Notes: a model not told the origin generated them from the letters alone. A stretch of 64,000 nucleotides of DNA from Kushneria avicenniae (GCF_900112585.1 NZ_FOLY01000005.1:347512-411511); one strand, 5' to 3'; positions 1-9,041 are shown, counted from the stretch's first letter. A program made the numbers and translations.

Positions 1-1350
1 GGCGTCGCCCATGGTAATGCCGATAACCGGATGATCGGTCATGTGCGTGTTCCCTGTCGGTGTGCAAAAGGAGCGTGAGTGACGAGTGGTCTGCCAGAGG
101 CGCAGCAGGGCATCCTGTTCCCCGAAGGCTCCGGCCTTGGTAATGACTTCAAGTACTGGCGAGCCGGCGGTCACCATGCGCGCCATGCCGATGTCGGGCG
201 CATCCAGCAGGGTCAACCGTGTCATGTCGCCTGCCGTGAGAAGGGCACGTGCCGTGGCACCGCCGGTCGCGATCAGACGACCGACATGGCGCAGTTGTGG
301 CGCCAGCATCTCTCCCAGTCGCTGACTGATCCGCGAGGCATCGGCAATCTGGCGCTGCTGGCTCTGTGCCAGCCTTATCAACACGTCACGACCCTGTTTC
401 AGAGTCTGCTCGATGGGCAGGCAGAGGGCCTGAAGCGCTGACATGGAAGCGCTTTCCAGCAGTTGTGTTACCTCGATATCGATGGCCACCAGTGCGTGAC
501 CGGCTGCTGCCTGCAGGGTATCGGCCTGCGCATGCGAGAGGGTGCTCATGCTGCCGATCACGAACAGTGTCGGGCGCTCGGTGTCTCGCGCCGGTTCTGA
601 AGTGTCGGCATGCTGATCGATCTGCAGCGCCGGCAGAGCTGCGGACAGGGTCTGACCAAGGCCGCCCGAGCCGGCCCAGAAGATCTGGTCGAGCGTCGCG
701 GTGGCCCGGGCAAGGTGATCAAGGTCTTCTTCAGTCAACGCATCACAGACAACGGCCTTGATGCCCTGTTGCTGCCACTGCTGAATGCGAGCCGCAACGC
801 TGGTGGCTGGCTGGTGGAGGATGTCGAGTGTCAGCAGGGCTGTCTCGACCCCCTCTGCCTTCAGCATCGCTACCATGTCGGCGCAACCCGTCAGTCCTTC
901 GTTACGCCAGACATCGCATGCTTCGACGGGGTGATCGTGCAGATATTGTCGCCCCTGTCGTGTCGTGCGCCCGGTGGCAGGGAAAGCGGGTGCCACGATG
1001 GCCATGCCCGCCAGCGGTATCAGCGCTGCAATCTCGGCGGCGGCATTACCCCGCAGCGTGGAATCCATTTTCTTGAAAAGATGGGTATAACAGCCCTGCC
1101 ACTGCGTCAGGCAGTCGACATGTCGCTGGGCGGCTTCACCCGGCGTCATGCTGCGGGAGTCAAGATCGACGGCCACGACATCCTCGTCGGCGGCTTCCGG
1201 TGTGAGCAGCACCTGTGCGGACAAACCGCCTGCCACGCAGCTGACCGCCGAGTCGGCGGTCCCCGTCAGGTCGTCGGCCAGCAGCAGCAGCCGAGCGCGA
1301 CGCAATGGGGACTCGATGCGATGAGAAGTTTCAGCGCTCGACACGGTCAT
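1..1350 (-). CDS. Four-carbon acid sugar kinase fused to a PdxA-like dehydrogenase (3' end beyond window)
   Basis: The first ~430 residues are a DUF1537/OtnK-type kinase, which phosphorylates four-carbon sugar acids such as threonate or erythronate. Visible motifs are ADDLTG (residues 25-30), KKMDSTLRGN (93-102), a GSMS...Q segment and a late ATGGATA glycine loop. I read every codon from 1350 to 1 in this frame and found no stop. The frame continues into MTDHPVIGITMGDA (from residue 437, base 42), which matches the N-terminus of PdxA/PdxA2 4-phospho-sugar-acid dehydrogenases. The gene is therefore a kinase-dehydrogenase fusion, or at least lacks a stop between the domains. A weak AGGGA lies 8 bases before the internal ATG, so separate initiation is possible. 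The start at 1350 overlaps the upstream lyase gene by 20 bases, which suggests translational coupling. The kinase call is strong; the PdxA call rests on 14 residues. Confidence 0.75.
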   Translation of the reverse strand, partial: MTVSSAETSHRIESPLRRARLLLLADDLTGTADSAVSCVAGGLSAQVLLTPEAADEDVVAVDLDSRSMTPGEAAQRHVDCLTQWQGCYTHLFKKMDSTLRGNAAAEIAALIPLAGMAIVAPAFPATGRTTRQGRQYLHDHPVEACDVWRNEGLTGCADMVAMLKAEGVETALLTLDILHQPATSVAARIQQWQQQGIKAVVCDALTEEDLDHLARATATLDQIFWAGSGGLGQTLSAALPALQIDQHADTSEPARDTERPTLFVIGSMSTLSHAQADTLQAAAGHALVAIDIEVTQLLESASMSALQALCLPIEQTLKQGRDVLIRLAQSQQRQIADASRISQRLGEMLAPQLRHVGRLIATGGATARALLTAGDMTRLTLLDAPDIGMARMVTAGSPVLEVITKAGAFGEQDALLRLWQTTRHSRSFCTPTGNTHMTDHPVIGITMGDA

Positions 1351-2221
1351 AACCCTTGAGTGCTTCACGAAGGGTGGCCAGCTTTTCCGGCGGCAGTGGC
1401 TGAACCGGTGAGCGAGCCGGGCCTGCCGGCATGCCCAGAAGGCCGGCGGCGGTTTTTAGAACGCTGGGCATGGTACCCAGTGAAAAGGCATTGCGAAGGG
1501 GGCGAAGCCGTTCCTGAGCGTCACGTGCTGTCTCGAAGTCCCCCTTCTGGAAAGCGTGCCAGATGGCCATGACGACATCGGGAACCGCGTTGGTCGTGGC
1601 CGCAACAGCCCCATCCCCGCCGGCCATCAGCGTCCACAGGATCATCGAGTCGGTGCCGGTAAAGACGGCAAAATCCTCGCGTCGCAACCGGATCAGCTGC
1701 ACCAGCCGATCAAAATCACCGCCGCTGTCCTTGATCGCCCGAATATTCGAAATTTTGGACAGGTGCGCCACGCTGGCAACATCCAGCGTCACACCGGCCT
1801 TGGCTGGAATGGTATAGAGCAGAATGGGCAGCTCGGTCGCAGCACTGATGCGCTCGTAGTGCGTGATCAGCTCCGCCTGGGTGGCGCCATTGAAATAGGG
1901 CGTAATGATCGATACACCATCAACGCCGATGTCCGCCATTTTACGGTTGAGTTCGATGACGCTGCGTGTCGTGTAGCCACCGGTACCGGCAAAGACCGGC
2001 ACACGTCCCGCCGCCTGATCGATCACGATCCGCGTGACTTCAACCTTCTCTTCATCCGTCAGCGAAAAGAATTCGCCATTGGTGCCCAGAGTGAAGAGAC
2101 CATGGACGCCCTTGCTGATCAGGGTTTCGGCAAGATCGCGAATGCCCTGCTCATCGATCTCCTCCTGCTCGGTCATGGGAGTCATCATGGCAGGTACGAT
2201 GCCGGCAAATGAGGTGGTCAT
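1331..2221 (-). CDS. DapA/N-acetylneuraminate lyase family Schiff-base aldolase or dehydratase
   Basis: A 296-residue (beta/alpha)8 class I lyase. The family signature appears as GTNGE (46-50), the catalytic tyrosine is Y136 (in LLYTIP) and the Schiff-base lysine is K164 (in AIKDSGG). The family includes dihydrodipicolinate synthase and several 2-keto-3-deoxy sugar acid aldolases and dehydratases. Its place between a transporter and an acid sugar kinase argues for a catabolic lyase rather than lysine biosynthesis. The ATG at 2221 is preferred over 2227 because AAGGAG sits six bases before it. It lies 20 bases downstream of the transporter gene and overlaps the kinase gene, so all three are probably one operon. 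The substrate is not determinable from sequence. Confidence 0.85.
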   Translation of the reverse strand: MTTSFAGIVPAMMTPMTEQEEIDEQGIRDLAETLISKGVHGLFTLGTNGEFFSLTDEEKVEVTRIVIDQAAGRVPVFAGTGGYTTRSVIELNRKMADIGVDGVSIITPYFNGATQAELITHYERISAATELPILLYTIPAKAGVTLDVASVAHLSKISNIRAIKDSGGDFDRLVQLIRLRREDFAVFTGTDSMILWTLMAGGDGAVAATTNAVPDVVMAIWHAFQKGDFETARDAQERLRPLRNAFSLGTMPSVLKTAAGLLGMPAGPARSPVQPLPPEKLATLREALKGYDRVER

Positions 2222-2241
2222 GAACATCTCCTTTCAGTGCC

Positions 2242-3621
2242 TCAGGCAAGACGGCTAATGGCGTTGATCAGGTTGTCGACGATGGCGTAGAGCGACCACA
2301 GGCCGATCAATGACAGAACAATCAGGATCAGGGTCTGCCACCATCGGTTGACATGCTCATCAAGCATGAATTTTCTTGAGCTGGTCATGCGCAGTACGCC
2401 AAACAGGATGGGGGGCAGCAAAATGGCGGTGATGACGCTGGTACCGAACACGCTGAGATAGACCAGATTCGGCGCCTGGGGCATGCAGATGAACAGTGGG
2501 ACGACAATGAAGGCGGCAATCAGCACGCGGTTGAACCAGGGGTCCTCGGCCGGTCTGGTGAACGCCTTGCCGCGGCGCGTTGCCAGGTGCAGGCCGTTGA
2601 ACATCAGATTGGCGAAACCGCGAGCATTGGCCGGGAAACTGGAAAATGCCGCCAGAAACAGGCTGGTCCAGAGCAGCGCCGGACCCCAGGGGCCGACCGC
2701 CATCTCCATCATGGTGGCCAGATCGCTTTCATTGGACACGGTCATGCCGGTACCGCGGATGGTTTCGGCAGCGACCACCCAGAACAGGACATTGATGATC
2801 AGCAGGGGCAGCATGCCGGCCATCAGGTCGAACTGCTGCAGACGGCGATATTTCGGGCCATTCCAGCCGCGCTCGTCCATGAAGTAGGGGTAGAGCAGAT
2901 TGAGCGCCGAGCCGCCGATCGTGCCAATGGTCGCGATGGCAATGAAGATGGCGTCGAAAGGACCGTTGTCTTTCGGAATGGAGAAGGTCAGCCCCTTGGC
3001 CATCTCGACCAGATCGATGTGGCCGGTCGCGACGATGGCGCCGACGAAGGTGACAATAATCACGACGGACGCAATGCGTGCTGTCCACTCAAGCCACTGA
3101 TAGGCATTGCGACGTGCCAGCATGATGATGGTCAACACCACCACGGCTGCGCCGCCGACAAAATAGCCCCAGGTCGCGCCGCCGATCTCACCGGAAAGCT
3201 GGTAAAGCGCGACGGCGCAGGCGCGCAGAAAGCTCATCTGAATGATGATGCCGTAGAAGAAGATGGCAATGCCGAAAAACATCGGAAAGCCGCGCCAGAC
3301 GCGCTGGAATCCCTGTAGTACCGAGGTGTCACCGAAACGGTTTTCCAGCTTGTATTTGGCAATGGCGGAGATCATGCAGTAGCGCGCGAACAGTGCCACG
3401 ATCAGCGTCCACATGAGGGCGTAGCCGTAATTGGCCCCGGACACCGTGGAGCTGACGAGATCACCGGTACCCAGAAACGCCATGGCCAGTACCAGTCCCG
3501 GCCCGATACAGCGGATGTATTCACCGAACGTGGACGGTAGCAGCGCCGAGGGCGCAGTGTTCGCCGTATTATCCGGCGATGATTCATCGGAACGTGCGGA
3601 TGTTGCCGTCCTGGTCGCCAT
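2242..3621 (-). CDS. Nramp-fold membrane transporter lacking the canonical metal-binding motifs
   Basis: A 459-residue polytopic inner-membrane protein with about 11 hydrophobic segments. It aligns by eye with Nramp (SLC11) carriers at GPGLVLAMAFL. The first-helix DPGN motif, whose Asp and Asn bind Mn/Fe, reads GTGD (51-54). The helix-six MPH motif region reads NLLYPY (241-246), losing Met and His. Metal transport by the usual mechanism is therefore doubtful. Linkage to a lyase and an acid sugar kinase suggests uptake of an organic acid or related substrate, which is inference. The start at 3621 is chosen for its GAGGAAG ribosome site; an in-frame ATG 25 codons upstream has none. It heads the minus-strand operon and is divergent from the SDR gene. 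Confidence 0.8.
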   Translation of the reverse strand: MATRTATSARSDESSPDNTANTAPSALLPSTFGEYIRCIGPGLVLAMAFLGTGDLVSSTVSGANYGYALMWTLIVALFARYCMISAIAKYKLENRFGDTSVLQGFQRVWRGFPMFFGIAIFFYGIIIQMSFLRACAVALYQLSGEIGGATWGYFVGGAAVVVLTIIMLARRNAYQWLEWTARIASVVIIVTFVGAIVATGHIDLVEMAKGLTFSIPKDNGPFDAIFIAIATIGTIGGSALNLLYPYFMDERGWNGPKYRRLQQFDLMAGMLPLLIINVLFWVVAAETIRGTGMTVSNESDLATMMEMAVGPWGPALLWTSLFLAAFSSFPANARGFANLMFNGLHLATRRGKAFTRPAEDPWFNRVLIAAFIVVPLFICMPQAPNLVYLSVFGTSVITAILLPPILFGVLRMTSSRKFMLDEHVNRWWQTLILIVLSLIGLWSLYAIVDNLINAISRLA

Positions 3622-3838
3622 GACGACTTCCTCGTTGATTTTGATTGTTTCGGTCTTTGTTCGGTGAAAAATGATCGAAACGATCTTTAATGGCAATAGT
3701 TTTGAAGCTTGAACGAAAGTTTAATTTTTAATAAGTTCATGTTTTTATGAATAAAAAATGTCGTTATTCTTTGGTCTTACAGAGAGGGTGAATAAATTCC
3801 TTAAAATGATTGAAATAGTCATTATGGGGTAGGTCAGC
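3622..3838. promoter_or_regulatory. AT-rich divergent control region of the acid-sugar cluster
   Basis: This interval separates the divergent transporter and SDR genes and is far richer in A and T than the flanking coding sequence. A perfect GATCG-aaa-CGATC inverted repeat lies at 3673-3685 in the transporter leader, and a TTCAT/ATGAA repeat at 3736-3751. These are plausible operator and promoter elements for a local repressor. No regulator gene is inside the window, and no single -35/-10 pair stands out. Confidence 0.4.
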
Positions 3839-4507
3839 ATGCGTGTACTGGTGTCAGGATGCAGCTCCGGGATTGGTCAGGCGATCGTCAGGGAAATGTT
3901 GGGTGGCGGGCATCAGGTTGTCGGGCTCAGCCGACGTCAGCCCGAAGAGGAGGCGGGCGTGGAGTGGATCGAAACGGATCTGACCTGCCCGGAGGATATC
4001 GATCGTGCCGCGGCAGGAATTGGTCCCGTCGACGCGCTGGTGCATGCGGCAGGGGTCATGTATACCGCTCGACTCGGAGATCTCGACCATGAGCTTGATC
4101 GCCGGATGTGGCAACTCCATGTCGAAGCCCCGACAAGATTGCTGAATGCCCTGACGGCGCAACAGCAGGCCCTGTCGCGCGTCGTTTTGATTGGCAGTCG
4201 CACGATGACGGGGGCGGCTGGCAAGAGTACCTATTCAGCTTCCAAAGCGGCCATGCAGGGATTGGTCCGGTCGTGGGCGATGGAGTTGATGGCGCAGCAG
4301 ACCACGGTCAATCTCGTCGCGCCGGCCGCAACAAATACCCCGATGCTGCACGATCCGGCTCGCGTTGGGGTCGCCCCGGTATGCCCGCCCATCGGCCATT
4401 TCATCGATCCTGAGGATATCGCAGCGCTGGTAGCCTTCCTGCTGGGGCCGTATGCCAGTGCCATGACCGGTCAGACCCTGACGGTCTGTGGTGGGGCTTC
4501 GCTTTAG
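3839..4507 (+). CDS. Short-chain dehydrogenase/reductase
   Basis: A 222-residue classical SDR, slightly short for the family (about 250). The Rossmann glycine motif is SGCSSGIG (6-13), the NAG-like motif is HAAG (69-72), and the catalytic triad is S120, Y132 and K136 (YSASK). The C-terminus keeps the usual TGQxLxVCGG segment. The enzyme would oxidise or reduce a hydroxyl group with NAD(P). Its divergent position next to the acid-sugar operon suggests that it handles the same substrate family, perhaps the first oxidation or an epimerisation step. The start has a GGGTAGG ribosome site. Substrate unknown. Confidence 0.85.
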   Translation: MRVLVSGCSSGIGQAIVREMLGGGHQVVGLSRRQPEEEAGVEWIETDLTCPEDIDRAAAGIGPVDALVHAAGVMYTARLGDLDHELDRRMWQLHVEAPTRLLNALTAQQQALSRVVLIGSRTMTGAAGKSTYSASKAAMQGLVRSWAMELMAQQTTVNLVAPAATNTPMLHDPARVGVAPVCPPIGHFIDPEDIAALVAFLLGPYASAMTGQTLTVCGGASL

Positions 4508-4529
4508 ATGTGACGCCTTGAGGCAGGTG

Positions 4530-7439
4530 TCAGGCCAGCCGCATCTCATGTGTCGCCAGCTGTACCCGGCCACGTCCGGCATGCTTGGCGCCATAGAGGG
4601 CCTGGTCGGCCAGTTCGATCAGAGCGCTCATGTCATGGCCCTGAGACGGCGAATTGACCAGTCCGGCCGAGAACGTGAGGTGAGCAATGCGCTCATCGCC
4701 GACCTGCATCGACCACTGGCCGAACTGCTCGAGTACCTCATTGAGGCGCATCATGGCGATGCTGGCGGAGGCACCCGGCAGGACCACGATGAACTCCTCG
4801 CCGCCGTAGCGACAGGAAATGTCCGTGGCGCGCAGCCGCTGGGTCAGAATCTCGCCCAGCGCGATCAGCACCTGATCACCGGCATCGTGACCCCAGGTAT
4901 CGTTGAGACGCTTGAAATGGTCCAGATCCAGCAGGGCGAGCGAGACCGGTGACTCTTCGCTGGCATTTTCAAGCAGATCGGGCAGCGTTTCATTGAGGTA
5001 GCGCCGGTTGTAAAGCCCTGTCAGCGCGTCACGGTAGGCATGATTGGTCAACTGATTACGCAGGCGCAGATTGATCAGGGTCAGGGTCAGGATACGAGCG
5101 GTCTCATCGACCATGCGCTCCAGGCGATGACGGTCTTCATCATCCAGAGGCTCTGCCTGCAGCGTCATACGTCCCAGTGCGCCGGTCGTTGTGGTCAGGC
5201 GCTGTCGATATTCGAAGGCCGGTTGTGTCGACAGTTTCTCACCCCAGCGGATGCAGTGCGCCTGATCCAGCTCTTCAATCCGAAGGGCCAGCTCACCGCT
5301 GGTATCGGGGAAGCACTGTGCCAGATGCTGATCCAGCAGGGGAACAACGTCGGCGATGGCAGAAAGCTCGAAAAGCTGAGTGCTCAGTCTGTTCAGGCGC
5401 TCGCGGTGCAGGCCATCGCGGGAGAGGCGCTGGTTCAGCGTTACCATCCCCTGCTCGGCCTCCTTGCGGATCGTGGTGTCATGGACCATCTCATAGATCA
5501 GGGTCCTGCCACCGATCACCACGGAGGCCGTGAAGATTTCCACGTCGCGGATCGTGCCGTTCGCCAGGCGGTGGCGGGTTTCGAAATACCCCTCCCGTTG
5601 CTCCAGTGTCTGATGAATGCGCTGTTGGCGCGTGGCCTGAGCCGTCAACGATATGGCTGCCATGGTCATTGTCTTGAGCGTTTCAAGAGGGTAGCCATAG
5701 TAGTCACAGGCGGCCGTATTGGCATCGACAATCATGCTGTTGTCCGGGTCCAAAAGCAGTTTGATGGCATTGCCGCTTTCGAATGTACTGCGATAAAGGC
5801 CGGCGTTTTCGATCAGCAGTTCGGTGGCGCGCTTGCGGGCGCTGATGTCCTCGATCAGCAGAAGATAAAGGCCCTCCTCCGGCAGCGGCGCGATGACCCA
5901 TTCGGCCCAGAGCGGCTGTCCGGCCCGGCCATGGCCGTGAAGGCTCATGCGCAGCTCGCGATGCCAGGTCGGCTCACGGCGCTGGGTGGCGTCCTGTTGC
6001 TGCCATTGATCCCAGTGCTGCCGGGCGTCCGGGCCGTCCTCATCGCTGGCCCACTGCCAGATGAAGTCCTGACCGATGGCAATCTCGTGGGGGGTCAGCA
6101 GCTGCGACAGCATGGGGTTGTGCTGATGGATCACGCCCCGGGAGTCGATGACCAGCATGCCCGTGGGCGTGGTATCAAACAGGGTCTGCAGACGTCGACG
6201 GGTGTCTGCCAGATGCTGCTCCTGTTCGCGCTGCGCCTGAATATCGATAACTGTCCCCACGATTCGGGTGGGACACTGATCTTCATCAAAGTCCATGATC
6301 TGGCCGTTGGCCAGCAGCCATCGCCACCGGTTCTGCGCGTCCAGGAAACGGTATTCGCAGCGCCAGTGATTGCTATGACCGGCGACGTGATCATCAAAGC
6401 TTCCGACCACGCGATCGATGTCTTCGGGATGAAGCAGGCGATCACGCCAGGCCTGTGCATCGCGCGGCAGGGCGCCATTGCGATAGCCCAGTATCTGATG
6501 GAACTGCGCCGAGGCAAAGATTTCATCGGCGACCAGATTCATGTCCCATACGCCCGTGTCGGAACCGGTCAGGGCAAGGTTCCAGCGCTGCTCCTGCTCG
6601 GCCAGTCGGGTCCGGGTGTCGTTCAGGGCCTTCCAGGGGTAGCGCAGGTGACTCAGGAAGAGCGCACGAAAGATCAGAATGTACGAGACGGCCTTGTAAA
6701 GATGCCCCAGTACGTTGAATTCGTCGTTCGCCGTACCGTAGAGCGTAAAACAGATTTCGGCCAGCGCCGTGACCCAGGCGGCCACCGTGAGCATTTCCCT
6801 GTCGCGTCGTCTTTGAAGATGCGAAGAGCGCAGCAGTATGAGGCCAGCGAGGACACTCATGCCGGCCAGTCCCCATTCCAGCGAAATCTTGAGTGGTGTC
6901 AGACCCTGGCCTGGAATGTAGAGATCCGGTGCTCTGTCCAGATAGCCAAAGCCACCAATCAGCGCCAGTACACCGGCGCAAAGAAATGCCACCAGTATGA
7001 GTCGCGGGAATCGCGCAGGCTGATCGGGAAGGTGCGACAGGGATAACAGCAGCAGGGCACTGATGGCGCACAGCCGTGCCAGCAGCCAGAAATAGATTGC
7101 CTTGTTCAGCGTATTGGGCGTAAAGAGATCCGGCATGCCGGGCATGGAGAGCAGATGAAGACTATCCAGCATTGCTGACAGGGCCAGCAGGGCGCCGACA
7201 CACAGATACTGGGTCGACAGTGTCCGGTAGCTGTTGAAGATGGAAAGCGTGGCCAGAATGGCCACGATCACACAGGTCAACTCGATGAGGGAGTGGAACC
7301 CCAGATAGCTGTGTAACTGGCTGAATACCTGCTGTTTGGGCAGCAGGGTCAGCAGTAGCATGAATGCCAGCAATGCCCAGAAAAGACGGCCTGATGGGCC
7401 GATCAGCAAATGTCTGAGGGCGAGCTTTAGGGTGGCCAT
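4530..7439 (-). CDS. MASE3-PAS-GGDEF diguanylate cyclase
   Basis: A 969-residue inner-membrane signalling protein. The N-terminal ~260 residues form several transmembrane helices of the MASE3 type. About three PAS-like segments follow (roughly 280-400, 405-530 and 545-665), then a linker and a C-terminal GGDEF domain. The active-site loop is GGEEF (879-883). RATD lies five residues before it, an intact allosteric I-site, so it should make c-di-GMP from two GTP with product inhibition. The PAS domains probably sense a small molecule or redox state. The gene sits alone between a plus-strand SDR and the minus-strand MATE gene. A long open frame on the opposite strand is a GC-bias shadow. Confidence 0.9.
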   Translation of the reverse strand: MATLKLALRHLLIGPSGRLFWALLAFMLLLTLLPKQQVFSQLHSYLGFHSLIELTCVIVAILATLSIFNSYRTLSTQYLCVGALLALSAMLDSLHLLSMPGMPDLFTPNTLNKAIYFWLLARLCAISALLLLSLSHLPDQPARFPRLILVAFLCAGVLALIGGFGYLDRAPDLYIPGQGLTPLKISLEWGLAGMSVLAGLILLRSSHLQRRRDREMLTVAAWVTALAEICFTLYGTANDEFNVLGHLYKAVSYILIFRALFLSHLRYPWKALNDTRTRLAEQEQRWNLALTGSDTGVWDMNLVADEIFASAQFHQILGYRNGALPRDAQAWRDRLLHPEDIDRVVGSFDDHVAGHSNHWRCEYRFLDAQNRWRWLLANGQIMDFDEDQCPTRIVGTVIDIQAQREQEQHLADTRRRLQTLFDTTPTGMLVIDSRGVIHQHNPMLSQLLTPHEIAIGQDFIWQWASDEDGPDARQHWDQWQQQDATQRREPTWHRELRMSLHGHGRAGQPLWAEWVIAPLPEEGLYLLLIEDISARKRATELLIENAGLYRSTFESGNAIKLLLDPDNSMIVDANTAACDYYGYPLETLKTMTMAAISLTAQATRQQRIHQTLEQREGYFETRHRLANGTIRDVEIFTASVVIGGRTLIYEMVHDTTIRKEAEQGMVTLNQRLSRDGLHRERLNRLSTQLFELSAIADVVPLLDQHLAQCFPDTSGELALRIEELDQAHCIRWGEKLSTQPAFEYRQRLTTTTGALGRMTLQAEPLDDEDRHRLERMVDETARILTLTLINLRLRNQLTNHAYRDALTGLYNRRYLNETLPDLLENASEESPVSLALLDLDHFKRLNDTWGHDAGDQVLIALGEILTQRLRATDISCRYGGEEFIVVLPGASASIAMMRLNEVLEQFGQWSMQVGDERIAHLTFSAGLVNSPSQGHDMSALIELADQALYGAKHAGRGRVQLATHEMRLA

Positions 7440-7555
7440 TCCACTGTCCAGCGTTGAAAGGATCGAGTCTGAATATTAGATCAGTGGCGGCAGGGCGCTA
7501 ATCCAGGAAAATCGTGCTTTCCTGAAGGCTATTCATTGAAATGCCATGGACTTTT

Positions 7556-8884
7556 CTATCCTGACCACTGTCGTTTGCGTCGGGCAAGATAGGTCAGACC
7601 CAATCCCAATGAGCGCACCAGCGTGAAAATGGTGAAGGCCAGCCACAGGCCGTGATTGCCCAGTGGTTGCGTCAGCCACCAGACCGGCAGATACACCATC
7701 AGGGCCACAATGATCGTATCGCGCATGGCCCGTGTATCCGTGGTGCCGATGAACACGCCATCCAGCAGATAGCTCCATACGGCAATCAGCGGCATGACGA
7801 CCAGCCATGGCAGATAGTGCCCGGCCAGCGCCCGGATGGCCTCGATATCGGTCAGGCGCGCGATCAGCCACGGCCCGCCCAGTGCAAAGGCCAGCGCGGC
7901 CAGCAGCGCCGTCAGCAGTGAAAATACCGCGCAGGCGCGCACCGACTGGCCGAACTCGTGCCAGTCCTCTCTGCCGGCGGCCTTGCCGGTCAGGGCCTCG
8001 GCGGCGTTGGCAAAGCCATCGAGCCCGTAGGAGACCATCATCACCAGCTGCATCAGGATGGCATTGGCGGCCAGCGTCTGATCGCCCAGCTGCGCCCCCT
8101 GAGAGGTGAAAAAGGCCATGGCAAACAAAAGGCACAGGGTGCGGACGAACAGGTGTCGGTTGACGCGAAAGAGCTCGCCGTAGGCCTTGAGACGCTTGAG
8201 CGGGGTGGTGTCGAACCGGCCACCCAGTGTCTTGAGGGCCCGCCATGCCAGCCACAGGCCGACACCCAGCGCGGTGTAGTCCCCGATCAGCGAGGCGGTC
8301 GCCACGCCCCGGACGTTCATGTCGAGCCCGACCACCAGCACAATATCCAGCACGATGTTGACGCTGTTGGTAATCAGCATCAAAAGCAGAGTGACGCGCG
8401 CGTTCTGACGTCCCAGAAACCAGCCGATGATGGCATAGTTCATCAGCACTGCCGGTGCAGAAAGGATGCGTACATGGGCGTAATCGGCGGCCAGCTGCGC
8501 GGTCGCCTCGCTGCCGGGCTGTAACAGCCATAGACCAAAATCGATCAGCGGCGCCGATAGTGCAATCAGGGCAAGCCCGATGACTACGGCGATGAGCAGC
8601 GACTGGCCGAGCAGGTTGCGTATGCCTTGATCTTCTTCGCGACCGGCCGCCTGAGACGTCAGACCGGTAGTCCCCATGCGTAGAAAACCAAATCCCCAGA
8701 ACAAAAAGCTGAAGAGCGTACTGCCCAGGGTGACGGCGGCCAGATAGCGTGCGTGAGGCAGATGGCCAATGACGGCGGTATCTACCAGACCCAGCAGCGG
8801 CACGCTGGCATTGGAGATGATGATGGGCCAAGAGAGTCGCCAGACGTCGTGAAGACGCCGGGAAAAGGCTGGAGATGCGGACAT
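7556..8884 (-). CDS. MATE family efflux transporter (DinF-like)
   Basis: A 442-residue integral membrane protein with about 12 hydrophobic helices. It has the MATE N-terminal pattern (LSWPIIISNASVPLLGLVDT, then IGHLPHARYLAAV) typical of the DinF branch. These carriers export cationic or toxic compounds using Na+ or H+ gradients. The ATG at 8884 is preferred because the 30 residues upstream in the frame are Arg/His/Pro-rich and unlike the family. The gene stands alone, 116 bases upstream of the cyclase on the same strand, and is preceded by the terminator of the ferredoxin gene. Confidence 0.88.
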   Translation of the reverse strand: MSASPAFSRRLHDVWRLSWPIIISNASVPLLGLVDTAVIGHLPHARYLAAVTLGSTLFSFLFWGFGFLRMGTTGLTSQAAGREEDQGIRNLLGQSLLIAVVIGLALIALSAPLIDFGLWLLQPGSEATAQLAADYAHVRILSAPAVLMNYAIIGWFLGRQNARVTLLLMLITNSVNIVLDIVLVVGLDMNVRGVATASLIGDYTALGVGLWLAWRALKTLGGRFDTTPLKRLKAYGELFRVNRHLFVRTLCLLFAMAFFTSQGAQLGDQTLAANAILMQLVMMVSYGLDGFANAAEALTGKAAGREDWHEFGQSVRACAVFSLLTALLAALAFALGGPWLIARLTDIEAIRALAGHYLPWLVVMPLIAVWSYLLDGVFIGTTDTRAMRDTIIVALMVYLPVWWLTQPLGNHGLWLAFTIFTLVRSLGLGLTYLARRKRQWSG

Positions 8885-8975
8885 GGAGCTACCGACCGGG
8901 GAGTTGTGCCTGTGAGGCCTGTGCCGGCAAGGGCGTTCAGAACCTTCATGGCGTTTGGGGTGACGGCCCTGCAAT

Positions 8976-9000
8976 CAAAAGGGCGACCCGCAGGCCGCCC
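8976..9000 (-). terminator. Rho-independent terminator after the ferredoxin gene
   Basis: Read on the minus strand, a GGGCG...CGCCC stem with a GC-rich interior is followed directly by TTTT. It lies 42 bases past the ferredoxin stop, separating that gene from the MATE gene. Confidence 0.55.
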
Positions 9001-9041
9001 TCCTGTTGCTCCTCCTCACGGGAGGGCTCTGCTATCGGATA

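Noticed and set aside
5040..7046. 668-codon open frame on the plus strand
   Set aside because: Lies entirely opposite the MASE3-PAS-GGDEF gene; no family resemblance and no ribosome site. Long antisense frames are common in GC-rich DNA.
7533..8831. 432-codon frame overlapping the MATE gene on the same strand
   Set aside because: Arg/Pro/Ala-rich frame-shifted reading of the MATE gene; the alternative frame gives a clear membrane transporter.
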